The notes under the pieces were generated by a model. It was given only the letters and a program-made list of their open reading frames with translations, made no database searches and was not told the origin of the DNA. A stretch of DNA of 7,785 nucleotides, taken from contig CAXBQM010000057.1 of NCBI GenBank assembly GCA_963978235.1, forward strand, positions 1-7,785, in the 5' to 3' direction. The stretch comes from UBA7398 sp963978235 (GTDB lineage: Bacteria > Actinomycetota > Actinomycetes > Nanopelagicales > Nanopelagicaceae). Shown here in pieces: positions 1 to 6,660 of this stretch. Position 1 is the first letter of the stretch; every line of letters starts with the position of its first letter. A program made the translations under genes and the position numbers.

Positions 1-482
1 GTTTCTTTCGCTTTGCGTTGGGCGGATTCGAGTGGGACGTATTGCCAGGTGCGGGCGTTGTGGAGCCGGTCGCAGAGTTTGATGACAAGGACGCGGATGT
101 CTTTCGACATCGCGACCACCATTTTTCTTACGGTTTCGGCTTCAGCGGTTGGACCGTAAGTGAGTTTGTCGAGTTTGGTCACGCCATCGACCAGGTTTGC
201 TACTTCATCACCGAAATCTTTTCGTGCTTCTTCTAATGAGTAAGGAGTGTCTTCGATGGTGTCGTGAAGGAGGGCGGCGATTGTTGTTGGGATATCAAGA
301 CCGAGATCGGCGAGAATTTCTGCGACGGCAACTGGATGAGTGATGTAGGGATCGCCAGATTTACGGAGTTGTCCGTGGTGTGCTTTATCGGCAGTCTCGA
401 ATGCTTTTTCAAGGAGTGCGATCTCGCTACGAGAGGCGCTCTTGCGCAGGCGCTTTACGATCTCATCGATAGAAGCGCTCAT
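1..482 (-). CDS. rel: Bifunctional (p)ppGpp synthetase/hydrolase, RelA/SpoT family, N-terminal 160 residues (3' end outside window)
   Basis: This gene encodes the cytoplasmic enzyme of the stringent response, which makes and hydrolyses (p)ppGpp. Only the N-terminal HD hydrolase domain is in the window; the synthetase and regulatory domains would lie beyond base 1. Visible hydrolase residues are R40-K41 in the RKSGDPYITHP segment, H49, H73-D74 and E77-D78 in HDTIEDT, and D138/N142 in CDRLHNAR. The full metal-binding set is intact, so hydrolysis is expected. The start at 482 is bounded because the secF stop (489-491) is in the same frame only two codons upstream. The N-terminal lead before the conserved domain is therefore very short, about 20 residues, compared with a much longer one in Mycobacterium. 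No Shine-Dalgarno sequence is visible, so coupling to secF, six bases upstream, is likely. The usual intervening apt gene is absent. A shorter hydrolase-only relative cannot be excluded from this fragment. Confidence 0.95.
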   Translation of the reverse strand, partial: MSASIDEIVKRLRKSASRSEIALLEKAFETADKAHHGQLRKSGDPYITHPVAVAEILADLGLDIPTTIAALLHDTIEDTPYSLEEARKDFGDEVANLVDGVTKLDKLTYGPTAEAETVRKMVVAMSKDIRVLVIKLCDRLHNARTWQYVPLESAQRKAKE

Positions 483-488
483 GGGGTT

Positions 489-1571
489 TTACTTTCGGTG
501 TTTGCGATTCCGTTTAGGTTGATTACGTGGACCGCGTGGACCATCAAATGTTTGTGGTGTGGAAGTTGATGATGGTGTTGTGGTTGATGAAGTCAGTGTT
601 GTTGCTTGGCCACCGCGAGCAGAAACGCGTTTTGCGAGGGCTTGCATTGCTGGTTCGCGTTCGCGAAGTTGAGCGAGCATTGGGGTGGCAATAAAGATTG
701 ATGAATAGGTACCGGTAGCAAGACCGATAAAGAGTGCGAGGCTGAGATCTTTGAGAGTTCCGGCGCCGAGAAGTCCTGCGCCAACAAAGAGAATGGAGCC
801 GACGGGAAGAAGTGCGATGAGTGAAGTATTAAAGGAGCGAACGAGGGTCTGGTTGACCGCAAGGTTTGCTGCTTGGGAATAGGTCATCTTTGATGCGGAG
901 GTAATGGTGCGAGTGTTCTCGCGAACTTTGTCGAAAACAACGACGGTGTCATAGAGCGAGTAACCAAGGATGGTGAGGAATCCGATCACGGTTGCTGGTG
1001 TGACATCAAAGCCAACGAGTGCGTAGATACCAACGGTAATAAAGACGTCGTGGATAACGGCAACGATGGCAGAGATTGCCATCTTCGGTTCGAATGCCAT
1101 GGCGAGATAGAGCATGACAACGATGATGAAACCAATGAGGCCGTAGACCGCTTTCTTGGTGATCTCTTTACCCCATGATGGTCCGATACTTTGGGTATCG
1201 ATTGATTCAACAGAAACGCCAAATTTTGCAGCGAGTGCGTCTTGGACTGCGTTGGTGGTGGCGTTAGGAAGTGAGCCAGTTTGTACGCGAACTTTGTTGT
1301 TACCGATTTGTTGAATGATGACTTCATTAGTAACACCGGCTGATTCAACGGCTGCTCGTGCAGCTTCGACTGATACTGAAGATGAGGTAACAGTGAAAGC
1401 ATCGCCACCTTTAAATTCAATACCGAGTTTGAGTCCTTGAAGTGTTAGCGCTAAGAGTGAAGCGAGAATAAAGAGCGCAGAGAGTGCGTACCAACGACGG
1501 CGCTTTCCGATGAAGTCGATGGAGGTTTCACCGCGATAGAGGCGACCGCCAATTCCAGATAGAGCTGACAT
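489..1571 (-). CDS. secF: Protein translocase subunit SecF
   Basis: SecF pairs with SecD in the membrane and uses the proton gradient to help pull exported proteins out of the SecYEG channel. The product is 360 residues. It has one N-terminal membrane segment (about 27-46), an extracytoplasmic domain opened by the LGIEFKGGDAF motif (49-59), and five C-terminal segments (about 141-160, 164-186, 191-214, 249-269, 274-298). Family signatures are GYSLYDTVVVFDKVREN (203-219, with D208) and VNQTLVRSFNTS (R245); these charged membrane residues are tied to proton coupling in the family. The frame is open to 1664, but the ATG at 1571 is chosen because AAGGGAG sits nine bases upstream and the extra 31 residues overlap secD without SecF character. 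An ATG at 1580 would touch the ribosome site directly. The gene starts one base after the secD stop. The tail (about 324-360) is Ser/Thr-rich, then strongly basic. Confidence 0.97.
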   Translation of the reverse strand: MSALSGIGGRLYRGETSIDFIGKRRRWYALSALFILASLLALTLQGLKLGIEFKGGDAFTVTSSSVSVEAARAAVESAGVTNEVIIQQIGNNKVRVQTGSLPNATTNAVQDALAAKFGVSVESIDTQSIGPSWGKEITKKAVYGLIGFIIVVMLYLAMAFEPKMAISAIVAVIHDVFITVGIYALVGFDVTPATVIGFLTILGYSLYDTVVVFDKVRENTRTITSASKMTYSQAANLAVNQTLVRSFNTSLIALLPVGSILFVGAGLLGAGTLKDLSLALFIGLATGTYSSIFIATPMLAQLREREPAMQALAKRVSARGGQATTLTSSTTTPSSTSTPQTFDGPRGPRNQPKRNRKHRK

Positions 1572-1572
1572 G

Positions 1573-3096
1573 TTATTCATCTCCCTTCTTAGTCGCGATA
1601 CCAAGGCTTCGTGGTGAGAAACCGCTGAGTGGATGGCCACTTGCGAAGAAGTTTTGGTTTGCAAGAAGTGTCATTAAAGGTTTGGTGAAGTAGAAGACGA
1701 CAACGAGATCGACCAGTGTTGTAAGGCCGAGTGTGAATGCGAAGCCGCGGACGCCACCAACGGCGAAGACATAGAGAAGAACGGCAGCGATGAGTGAAAC
1801 TAAGTCAGCGACAACGATGGTGCGGCGAGCGCGTTGCCAACCGGTTTCAACGGCAGAACGAAGTGATCGTCCTTCGCGAACTTCGTCGCGGAGACGTTCG
1901 AAGTAAACGATAAATGAGTCAGCAGTAATACCGATCGAGACGATGGCACCAGCGATACCTGCGAGAGTGAGCGTGAAACCAACAACTTCACCGAGTACGA
2001 GGAAGAGTGCGAACATAATTGCTGCGGCGACGATTAATGAACCAACCGAAACGATGCCTAATCCGCGGTAATAAAGAAGTGAGTAGAGAACAACGAGCAG
2101 CAGACCAAGGCCACCAGCAAGCAGACCTGCGTGGAGTTGATCGCTACCGAGGGTTGGTGAGATTTGTTGTACTTCACCGCGATCGAATGCGAGTGGGAGG
2201 GCACCGTACTTAAGAACGTTTGCTAAATCAGTGGCATCAGTTTGAGTAAAGCTACCGGTGATTTGTGCGTTACCGGCGGTGATTGCTTCGTTAATTCGTG
2301 GCGCTGAAACAACCAGGCCATCGAGAACGATTGCGACTTGATTTTGTGGAGTGGCAAGTCCGGTGACTCGAGTGGTGAGTGCGCCGAATTTTGATGTGCC
2401 TTCGTTATTGAAGTTAAGAAGTACATACCAACCAGCAGCGCCTTGTTGATCAATAGCGGCGGCGGCTTTGGAAACATCGCGACCAACTACTTCGGCTGGT
2501 GCTAATACATATTTATTGATGCCAGCGCGATCGCAAGCGACGATGGTTGACGCGGCATCATCTCCCCCAGTTGTCTGGCGGTTTGTTGCGATTGAACAAT
2601 CAAGGGATGCAAATTTTGTTGCGACATCTGCGGTAATTCCGGCAGGAAGTGTTGCGGTTGTGGTGTCACTTGAAAGTGATGTTGCGTTCGCAGCTCCTTC
2701 AGCGAGAACTTGGCGGAAACGAAGTTCTGCGGTTTGGCCAACAAGTTCTACAACGCGACGTCCGGTTTCACCAGGAACGGAGATAACAATCTGGCGATTG
2801 ACGCCACTTCCTTGTGAGGCAACTTCAGCTTCAGCAACACCGAGTGAGTTGACGCGTTGGCGGATAATTCCGACGGCTTGGTCGATCGCTTCGCTTGTTA
2901 CTTTTCCATTTTCACCAGGAGCAATTCGTGGTTGCAAGGTAACGCTGGTTCCACCGCGCAGATCGAGGCCGAGTTTGACGCTGGTTGCGCCTTGAACGAA
3001 GGCGATCGCAAAGAGCGCGACGATGGCGATGAAGAGGATGCCGATCGAACGACCTGGATGGCCCTTACTTCCGCGGCCTTGGGATGGAATAGACAT
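1573..3096 (-). CDS. secD: Protein translocase subunit SecD
   Basis: SecD is the larger partner of SecF in the accessory export complex that acts on the outer face of SecYEG. The product is 507 residues. A short basic N-terminus leads into one membrane segment (about 17-36). The LGLDLRGGTSVTL motif (42-54) opens the large extracytoplasmic region. The head insert includes a cysteine pair (C167, C188), followed by the base-domain sequence ending near LKYGALPLAF (295-304). Five membrane segments follow (about 321-342, 347-367, 371-393, 426-446, 451-472). The fourth segment has the TADSFIVYFERLRDE signature, with D393 at the position of the functional membrane aspartate of the family. The start at 3096 lies 11 bases after the ruvB stop. 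It has no Shine-Dalgarno sequence, but a TAGACT hexamer lies eight bases upstream. The yajC gene that normally sits between ruvB and secD in Actinobacteria is missing. Confidence 0.97.
   Translation of the reverse strand: MSIPSQGRGSKGHPGRSIGILFIAIVALFAIAFVQGATSVKLGLDLRGGTSVTLQPRIAPGENGKVTSEAIDQAVGIIRQRVNSLGVAEAEVASQGSGVNRQIVISVPGETGRRVVELVGQTAELRFRQVLAEGAANATSLSSDTTTATLPAGITADVATKFASLDCSIATNRQTTGGDDAASTIVACDRAGINKYVLAPAEVVGRDVSKAAAAIDQQGAAGWYVLLNFNNEGTSKFGALTTRVTGLATPQNQVAIVLDGLVVSAPRINEAITAGNAQITGSFTQTDATDLANVLKYGALPLAFDRGEVQQISPTLGSDQLHAGLLAGGLGLLLVVLYSLLYYRGLGIVSVGSLIVAAAIMFALFLVLGEVVGFTLTLAGIAGAIVSIGITADSFIVYFERLRDEVREGRSLRSAVETGWQRARRTIVVADLVSLIAAVLLYVFAVGGVRGFAFTLGLTTLVDLVVVFYFTKPLMTLLANQNFFASGHPLSGFSPRSLGIATKKGDE
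1581..1587 (-). promoter_or_regulatory. Shine-Dalgarno sequence of secF
   Basis: AAGGGAG reads on the minus strand inside the last codons of secD, nine bases before the ATG at 1571. It is the best ribosome binding site in the window and decides the secF start: the alternative in-frame ATG at 1580 follows it with no spacing. Its position suggests secF is translated by ribosomes that re-initiate after finishing secD, which would help keep the two partners in step. Confidence 0.8.
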
Positions 3097-3104
3097 GAGA
3101 GCGC

Positions 3105-3133
3105 AGTCTAGGCATCTTCGACGGGTAAGTCGA
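3105..3133 (-). promoter_or_regulatory. Possible leaderless promoter of secD
   Basis: On the minus strand a TAGACT hexamer (3105-3110) matches the actinobacterial -10 pattern TANNNT and lies eight bases before the secD ATG. Its first three bases are the TAG stop codon of ruvB. TCGACT (3128-3133), 17 bases further up, matches four of six positions of TTGACA. No ribosome binding site is present, so a transcript beginning at or next to the ATG would fit. The region also encodes the end of RuvB, and no experiment supports a start here. Confidence 0.35.
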
Positions 3134-4145
3134 AACTCATCTGGGCGCTAGCCGGCGGGGTTTTCCCGAGATGGCGCCAGGCAGATGCGGTTGCGATTCG
3201 ACCGCGAGGTGAGCGGGCAATAAAGCCGGCTCTGACTAAAAATGGTTCGGCAACAGATTCGATTGTTTCAGTCTCTTCACCGACAGCGATGGCAAGAGTG
3301 GAAAGGCCTACTGGTCCGCCATTGAATTTATCGATGAGTGCAGAAAGTACTGATGTATCAAGGCGATCGAGGCCATGTTCATCCACTTCATACATTGTTA
3401 ATGCGCTGTGGGCGTGGTCGAGTGTGATGTCGCCATCGCCATGGACTTGGGCGTAATCGCGGACGCGACGGAGAAGTCGGTTGGCAATACGTGGTGTGCC
3501 GCGCGAGCGTTTACCGATTTCTGAGATTGCTTTTGTGTCGATTCCGATCTGTAAAAGTTTTGCACTTCGAGTGACAATATTTTCGATATCACTTGCATCA
3601 TAAAAATCTAAGTGCGCAGTAAAGCCAAAGCGATCACGGAGTGGTGCCGGAAGTAGACCGGCGCGAGTGGTTGCACCAACGAGTGTGAAATGCGGAAGTT
3701 CGAGTGGGATGGCGGTGGCACCGGGGCCTTTGCCGACAATGACATCAACGCGGAAATCTTCCATCGCCATGTACAACATCTCTTCGGCAGGTCGAGCCAT
3801 TCGGTGAATTTCATCGAGGAAGAGAACTTCACCTTCAACAAGTGACGAGAGAATGGATGCAAGATCACCGGCGTGAGTAATGGCAGGACCACTGGTGATG
3901 CGAATCGGGGCATTCATTTCGGTAGCAACAATCATTGCCAACGTTGTTTTACCAAGACCGGGTGGACCAGAAAGCAGAATGTGATCGGCGGGAGATTTTC
4001 GTTCGCGGGCAGCGCGAAGCAGAAGATCAACTTGATCTTTCACGCGTTGTTGGCCGACGAATTCACCGAGTGCGTGCGGGCGAAGTGCTTGTTCGAGCGA
4101 TTGCTCTTCTTCAGTTGCTTTCGGTTGCATTAATGGATCAATCAT
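3108..4145 (-). CDS. ruvB: Holliday junction branch migration ATPase RuvB
   Basis: RuvB forms hexameric rings that use ATP to pump DNA through the RuvA-bound Holliday junction during recombinational repair. The product is 345 residues, the usual size. It shows the N-terminal LRPHALGEFVGQ segment (21-32), Walker A GPPGLGKT (60-67), Walker B LFLDEIH (108-114), sensor 1 in GATTR (157-161), the arginine-finger region PLRDRFG (168-174), and sensor 2 in GTPRI (217-221 region). The C-terminal winged-helix DNA-binding domain includes NGGPVGLSTLA (275-285) and ends near GRIATASAWRHLG. A short tail follows with QMSFDL at 335-340. The start at 4145 lies five bases after the ruvA stop; an in-frame ATG five codons later (MQPKA) is a possible alternative, and neither has a clear ribosome site. 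It completes the ruvCAB set. The stop is TAG and overlaps the proposed secD promoter. Confidence 0.98.
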   Translation of the reverse strand: MIDPLMQPKATEEEQSLEQALRPHALGEFVGQQRVKDQVDLLLRAARERKSPADHILLSGPPGLGKTTLAMIVATEMNAPIRITSGPAITHAGDLASILSSLVEGEVLFLDEIHRMARPAEEMLYMAMEDFRVDVIVGKGPGATAIPLELPHFTLVGATTRAGLLPAPLRDRFGFTAHLDFYDASDIENIVTRSAKLLQIGIDTKAISEIGKRSRGTPRIANRLLRRVRDYAQVHGDGDITLDHAHSALTMYEVDEHGLDRLDTSVLSALIDKFNGGPVGLSTLAIAVGEETETIESVAEPFLVRAGFIARSPRGRIATASAWRHLGKTPPASAQMSFDLPVEDA

Positions 4146-4150
4146 CGCGG

Positions 4151-4735
4151 TTACTCACTTGCGCTGGTGAGCGCCATTTTTAATAGTTCGGAGAGATCTT
4201 TATCGGCGACGTTATTTTTCAAGGTTTTTCGAACCCGCTCGATAGCAACTTCAGCATCTTTTGATTTGTAACCAAGACCGGTGAGGGCAGTAAGAAGTTG
4301 TTCGCTCCACGCTTCGTTCTTGGTTTTTGATGATGAGGTTTTCACTTTATCTTTTAATTCGAGAATAAGTCGGGAAGCAACTTTCTTACCGATACCGGGG
4401 ATCTTCTCGAGCGTTTGAGTTTTCTCGCTTGTAATTGCGGTTGCGATTTCAGATGGGGTGAAGGAACTCAACATCGAGAGCGCTACTTTTGGCCCTACCC
4501 CACTCACGGTCAGAAGTACTTCAAAGAAATCGCGGGCGCTCGCGTCCGCAAAACCGTAGAGAGAAATCGAATCTTCGCGAACGATTTGAGTGGTGTGAAG
4601 GGTGGTTTGGGAACCAACGCACGATTGCGAAGCAAAAACCGGCGTGACATGGACGAGGTATCCGACACCGTTCACATTAAGAACGAGGCGATTAACGTGG
4701 GTGGATTCAATAGTGCCAGTGAGGGATGCAATCAT
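4151..4735 (-). CDS. ruvA: Holliday junction branch migration protein RuvA
   Basis: RuvA binds the four-way junction as a tetramer, holds it flat and loads RuvB rings onto opposite arms. The product is 194 residues, a normal length. Domain I is an OB fold starting MIASLTGTIEST and including VNGVGYLVHV (21-30). Domain II has two helix-hairpin-helix motifs: VSGVGPKVALSMLS (77-90) and IPGIGKKVASRLILEL (112-127). A short Lys/Ser-rich linker (about 131-140) leads to domain III (about 143-190), with LTGLGYKSKDAEVAIERV, the part that touches RuvB. The ATG overlaps the ruvC stop in an ATGA, so translation is probably coupled to ruvC. The ruvB start follows after five bases. Confidence 0.97.
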   Translation of the reverse strand: MIASLTGTIESTHVNRLVLNVNGVGYLVHVTPVFASQSCVGSQTTLHTTQIVREDSISLYGFADASARDFFEVLLTVSGVGPKVALSMLSSFTPSEIATAITSEKTQTLEKIPGIGKKVASRLILELKDKVKTSSSKTKNEAWSEQLLTALTGLGYKSKDAEVAIERVRKTLKNNVADKDLSELLKMALTSASE

Positions 4736-5250
4736 CGTGCTCTCACTTTCGCCACTGCTGCTGCCATCCGATTATTTGCCGCGCCGCGCCAATAATGACA
4801 GATTGCTAACGCGAGCGCATCGGTGCTATCGACTGGTTGCGGAATTGTTTTAAGTTTTAAAAGTTTCTTCACCATGGTGGCTACTTGTTTCTTATCGGCC
4901 CGACCAGAACCGGTGACAGCGGCTTTGACTTCACTTGGGGTGTGCATCGCTACCGGAATGCCACTTCGCGCCGCAATTAGAAGTGCAACGCCGGCGGCTT
5001 GGCCAGTTGCCATCGCGGTACGAACATTGAGTTGCGAAAATACGCGTTCGATGGCGATCACATCTGGTTTACTTTTTTTAATCCAATGAGTCAGTTCGGC
5101 TTCCAGTTGAAGTAATCGTTGATCAATAGGTGCATCAGCGTTGGTGCGGATAACGCCAACATCGATCATGGAAAGTGAGTTGCGCGCGGTGCCTTCAATC
5201 ACGCCAATACCGCATCGGGTAAGGCCGGGGTCTACGCCGAGAACTCGCAT
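4732..5250 (-). CDS. ruvC: Crossover junction endodeoxyribonuclease RuvC
   Basis: RuvC is the metal-dependent nuclease that cuts Holliday junctions symmetrically to finish recombination, working with RuvAB. The product is 172 residues, the standard size. All four acidic catalytic residues sit at the same numbers as in the Escherichia coli enzyme: D7 in GVDPGLTRCG, E68 in IAIERVFSQ, D141 and D144 in VDSTDALA. The RNase H-like fold region ATGQAAGVALL (81-91) and the HTPSEVKAAVTGSGRADK stretch (103-120) are also typical. It is the first gene of the ruv block and follows the widest gap in the window, 30 bases. There is no Shine-Dalgarno sequence; a TAGGCT hexamer six bases before the ATG suggests a leaderless start. 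Its end overlaps ruvA by four bases. Confidence 0.98.
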   Translation of the reverse strand: MRVLGVDPGLTRCGIGVIEGTARNSLSMIDVGVIRTNADAPIDQRLLQLEAELTHWIKKSKPDVIAIERVFSQLNVRTAMATGQAAGVALLIAARSGIPVAMHTPSEVKAAVTGSGRADKKQVATMVKKLLKLKTIPQPVDSTDALALAICHYWRGAANNRMAAAVAKVRAR

Positions 5251-5256
5251 TTGTTA

Positions 5257-5284
5257 AGCCTATGGCGCGAGTGAGAGCCGTTAA
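5257..5284 (-). promoter_or_regulatory. Possible leaderless promoter of ruvC
   Basis: In the 30-base gap between the yebC-family gene and ruvC, TAGGCT (5257-5262, minus strand) fits the actinobacterial -10 pattern and lies six bases before the ATG, the spacing expected if transcription begins at the A of the start codon. TTAACG (5279-5284) matches four of six positions of TTGACA with a 16-base spacer. No ribosome binding site or hairpin is seen in the gap. The -10 pattern carries little information, so this remains a proposal. Confidence 0.35.
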
Positions 5285-6042
5285 TTGAGGCTCGCCATTA
5301 CCTCATCAGAGACATCGAAGTTTCCATACACATTCTGGACATCATCGAGATCTTCGATTGCTTCGATTAAGGAAAATACTTTCTTCGCTGATTCGCCATC
5401 GAGTGGAATCGACATGCTTGGGAGAAATGAGGTGTCGGCTGATTCGTAATCAAGTGCTTGTGCTTGTAGTGCAGAACGTACCGAGACGAGATCACTTGGG
5501 TCCGAGAGAATTTCAAATGAATCACCGAGATCGTTGACTTCTTCAGCGCCGGCTTCGAGTACTGCTTCAAGAACTGCATCTTCAGTAAGTACTTTTCCGG
5601 CTTGCTCTTTCTTCACAATCACAACGCCTTTGCGCGAAAAGAGATAGGAGACCGAACCTGGATCTGCCATGTTCCCGCCATTTCGCGTGACTGCGACGCG
5701 AACTTCTGATGCTGCGCGATTGCGATTATCAGAGAGACATTCAATAAGAAGTGCCACACCGCCTGGGCCATATCCCTCATACATGATGGTCTGCCAATCC
5801 GCGCCACCTGATTCCAAACCTGCGCCGCGTTTAATTGCGCGATCAATATTGTCGGAAGGAACTGAACTCTTCTTTGCTTTGGTAATTGCATCATAAAGAG
5901 TGGGATTTCCAGAGATATCTGCTCCCCCGGTGCGAGCGGCAACTTCAATACCCTTAATAAGTTTGGCAAACATTTTTGCGCGACGGGAATCGATAATCGC
6001 TTTTTTATGTTTTGTGGTTGCCCATTTGGAATGACCGGACAT
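5281..6042 (-). CDS. YebC/PmpR family protein (translation factor or DNA-binding regulator)
   Basis: The product is 253 residues and belongs to the widespread YebC/PmpR family (older name DUF28). It shows the diagnostic N-terminus MSGHSKWATTKHKKA (1-15), the basic helical first domain through about residue 75, the MYEGYGPGGVALLIEC core (87-102), and RNGGNMADPGSVSYLF (120-135). An acidic third region ends in DVQNVYGNFDVSDEVM (234-249). Members have been described both as transcription regulators, some acting near ruv genes, and as ribosome-associated factors that relieve stalling on proline-rich stretches; the sequence cannot decide between these roles. The ATG at 6042 directly abuts the pdxT TAA. 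A GGTG six bases upstream is a weak ribosome site, so coupling to pdxT is likely. The position just before ruvC is conserved in many bacteria. Confidence 0.96.
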   Translation of the reverse strand: MSGHSKWATTKHKKAIIDSRRAKMFAKLIKGIEVAARTGGADISGNPTLYDAITKAKKSSVPSDNIDRAIKRGAGLESGGADWQTIMYEGYGPGGVALLIECLSDNRNRAASEVRVAVTRNGGNMADPGSVSYLFSRKGVVIVKKEQAGKVLTEDAVLEAVLEAGAEEVNDLGDSFEILSDPSDLVSVRSALQAQALDYESADTSFLPSMSIPLDGESAKKVFSLIEAIEDLDDVQNVYGNFDVSDEVMASLN

Positions 6043-6657
6043 TTACTTCACCACATTTCGTGCCGAAGCACTTTTCAGCGCTGGTTCGCAGACTTCTTCG
6101 ATAAAGAATTTATGAATTCGATTATCGCCAGTTAATTCTGGATGAAAGGACGTGGCAAAGAGATGGTCGGAGCGAACTGCTACCGGATGGCCCTCGAATT
6201 CGGCGAGGATCTCAACGCCTTCCCCAACTTTCTCCACCCATGGCGCGCGAATAAAGACGGCGCGAATAGGCGGATTGGTAATGCCTTGAAAGGTGAGATC
6301 GGTTTCAAATGAATCAACTTGGCGACCAAATGCGTTGCGACGAACGGTGACATCAAGGCCACCGAAACTTTCTTGGCCGACGATCGCGTCTTCAACCTGG
6401 TTAGCGAGCAAGATCATTCCGGCGCATGAGCCGTAGACCGGCATGCCATCTTTGATTCGCTCTTGAATAGGTTCGAAGATATTAAATATCCGCGCTAATT
6501 TGCTGATGGTGGTGGATTCCCCGCCTGGGATAACTAACGCATCTACTGCGTCGAGCTCCGAAGGACGTCGAACAAGTGAGGCTAATACGCCGCAATCGCT
6601 GAGCGAACGAGCATGTTCGCGAACATCACCTTGGAGTGAGAGAACTCCAACTTTCAC
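6043..6657 (-). CDS. pdxT: Pyridoxal 5'-phosphate synthase glutaminase subunit PdxT
   Basis: PdxT hydrolyses glutamine and passes the ammonia to PdxS for vitamin B6 cofactor synthesis. The product is 204 residues, a class I-like glutaminase. The start VGVLSLQGDVREH is typical of the family. The oxyanion region is PGGESTT (44-50), the nucleophile is C78 in YGSCAGMILLA, and the remainder of the triad is H172 and E174 in SFHPELTGD. The RRNAFGRQVDSF stretch (106-117) is also characteristic. The start codon is GTG, not ATG, at 6657. GAGG, ten bases upstream within the pdxS end, is a modest ribosome site. Only three bases separate it from the pdxS stop, as expected for two subunits of one complex, and the yebC-family gene begins immediately after its stop. 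Confidence 0.98.
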   Translation of the reverse strand: MKVGVLSLQGDVREHARSLSDCGVLASLVRRPSELDAVDALVIPGGESTTISKLARIFNIFEPIQERIKDGMPVYGSCAGMILLANQVEDAIVGQESFGGLDVTVRRNAFGRQVDSFETDLTFQGITNPPIRAVFIRAPWVEKVGEGVEILAEFEGHPVAVRSDHLFATSFHPELTGDNRIHKFFIEEVCEPALKSASARNVVK

Positions 6658-6660
6658 TTT

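Noticed and set aside
1..236. Plus-strand small frames at the left edge (18-236 and 264-569)
   Set aside because: They are antisense to the Rel HD domain, which reads without interruption on the minus strand with its catalytic residues intact.
986..1420. Minus-strand 144-codon frame inside secF in a different frame
   Set aside because: It is a same-strand shadow of secF, low in acidic residues and without motifs; the secF frame carries all the conserved residues.
2468..2995. Plus-strand open frame of 175 codons opposite secD
   Set aside because: It lies wholly antisense to a strongly recognised secD, has composition expected from the reverse of that gene, no family features and no ribosome site. 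I treat it as a shadow frame.
5251..5280. Terminator or attenuator in the widest gap
   Set aside because: I looked for an inverted repeat followed by a T run on the minus strand and found none; the gap is also too short for a riboswitch.
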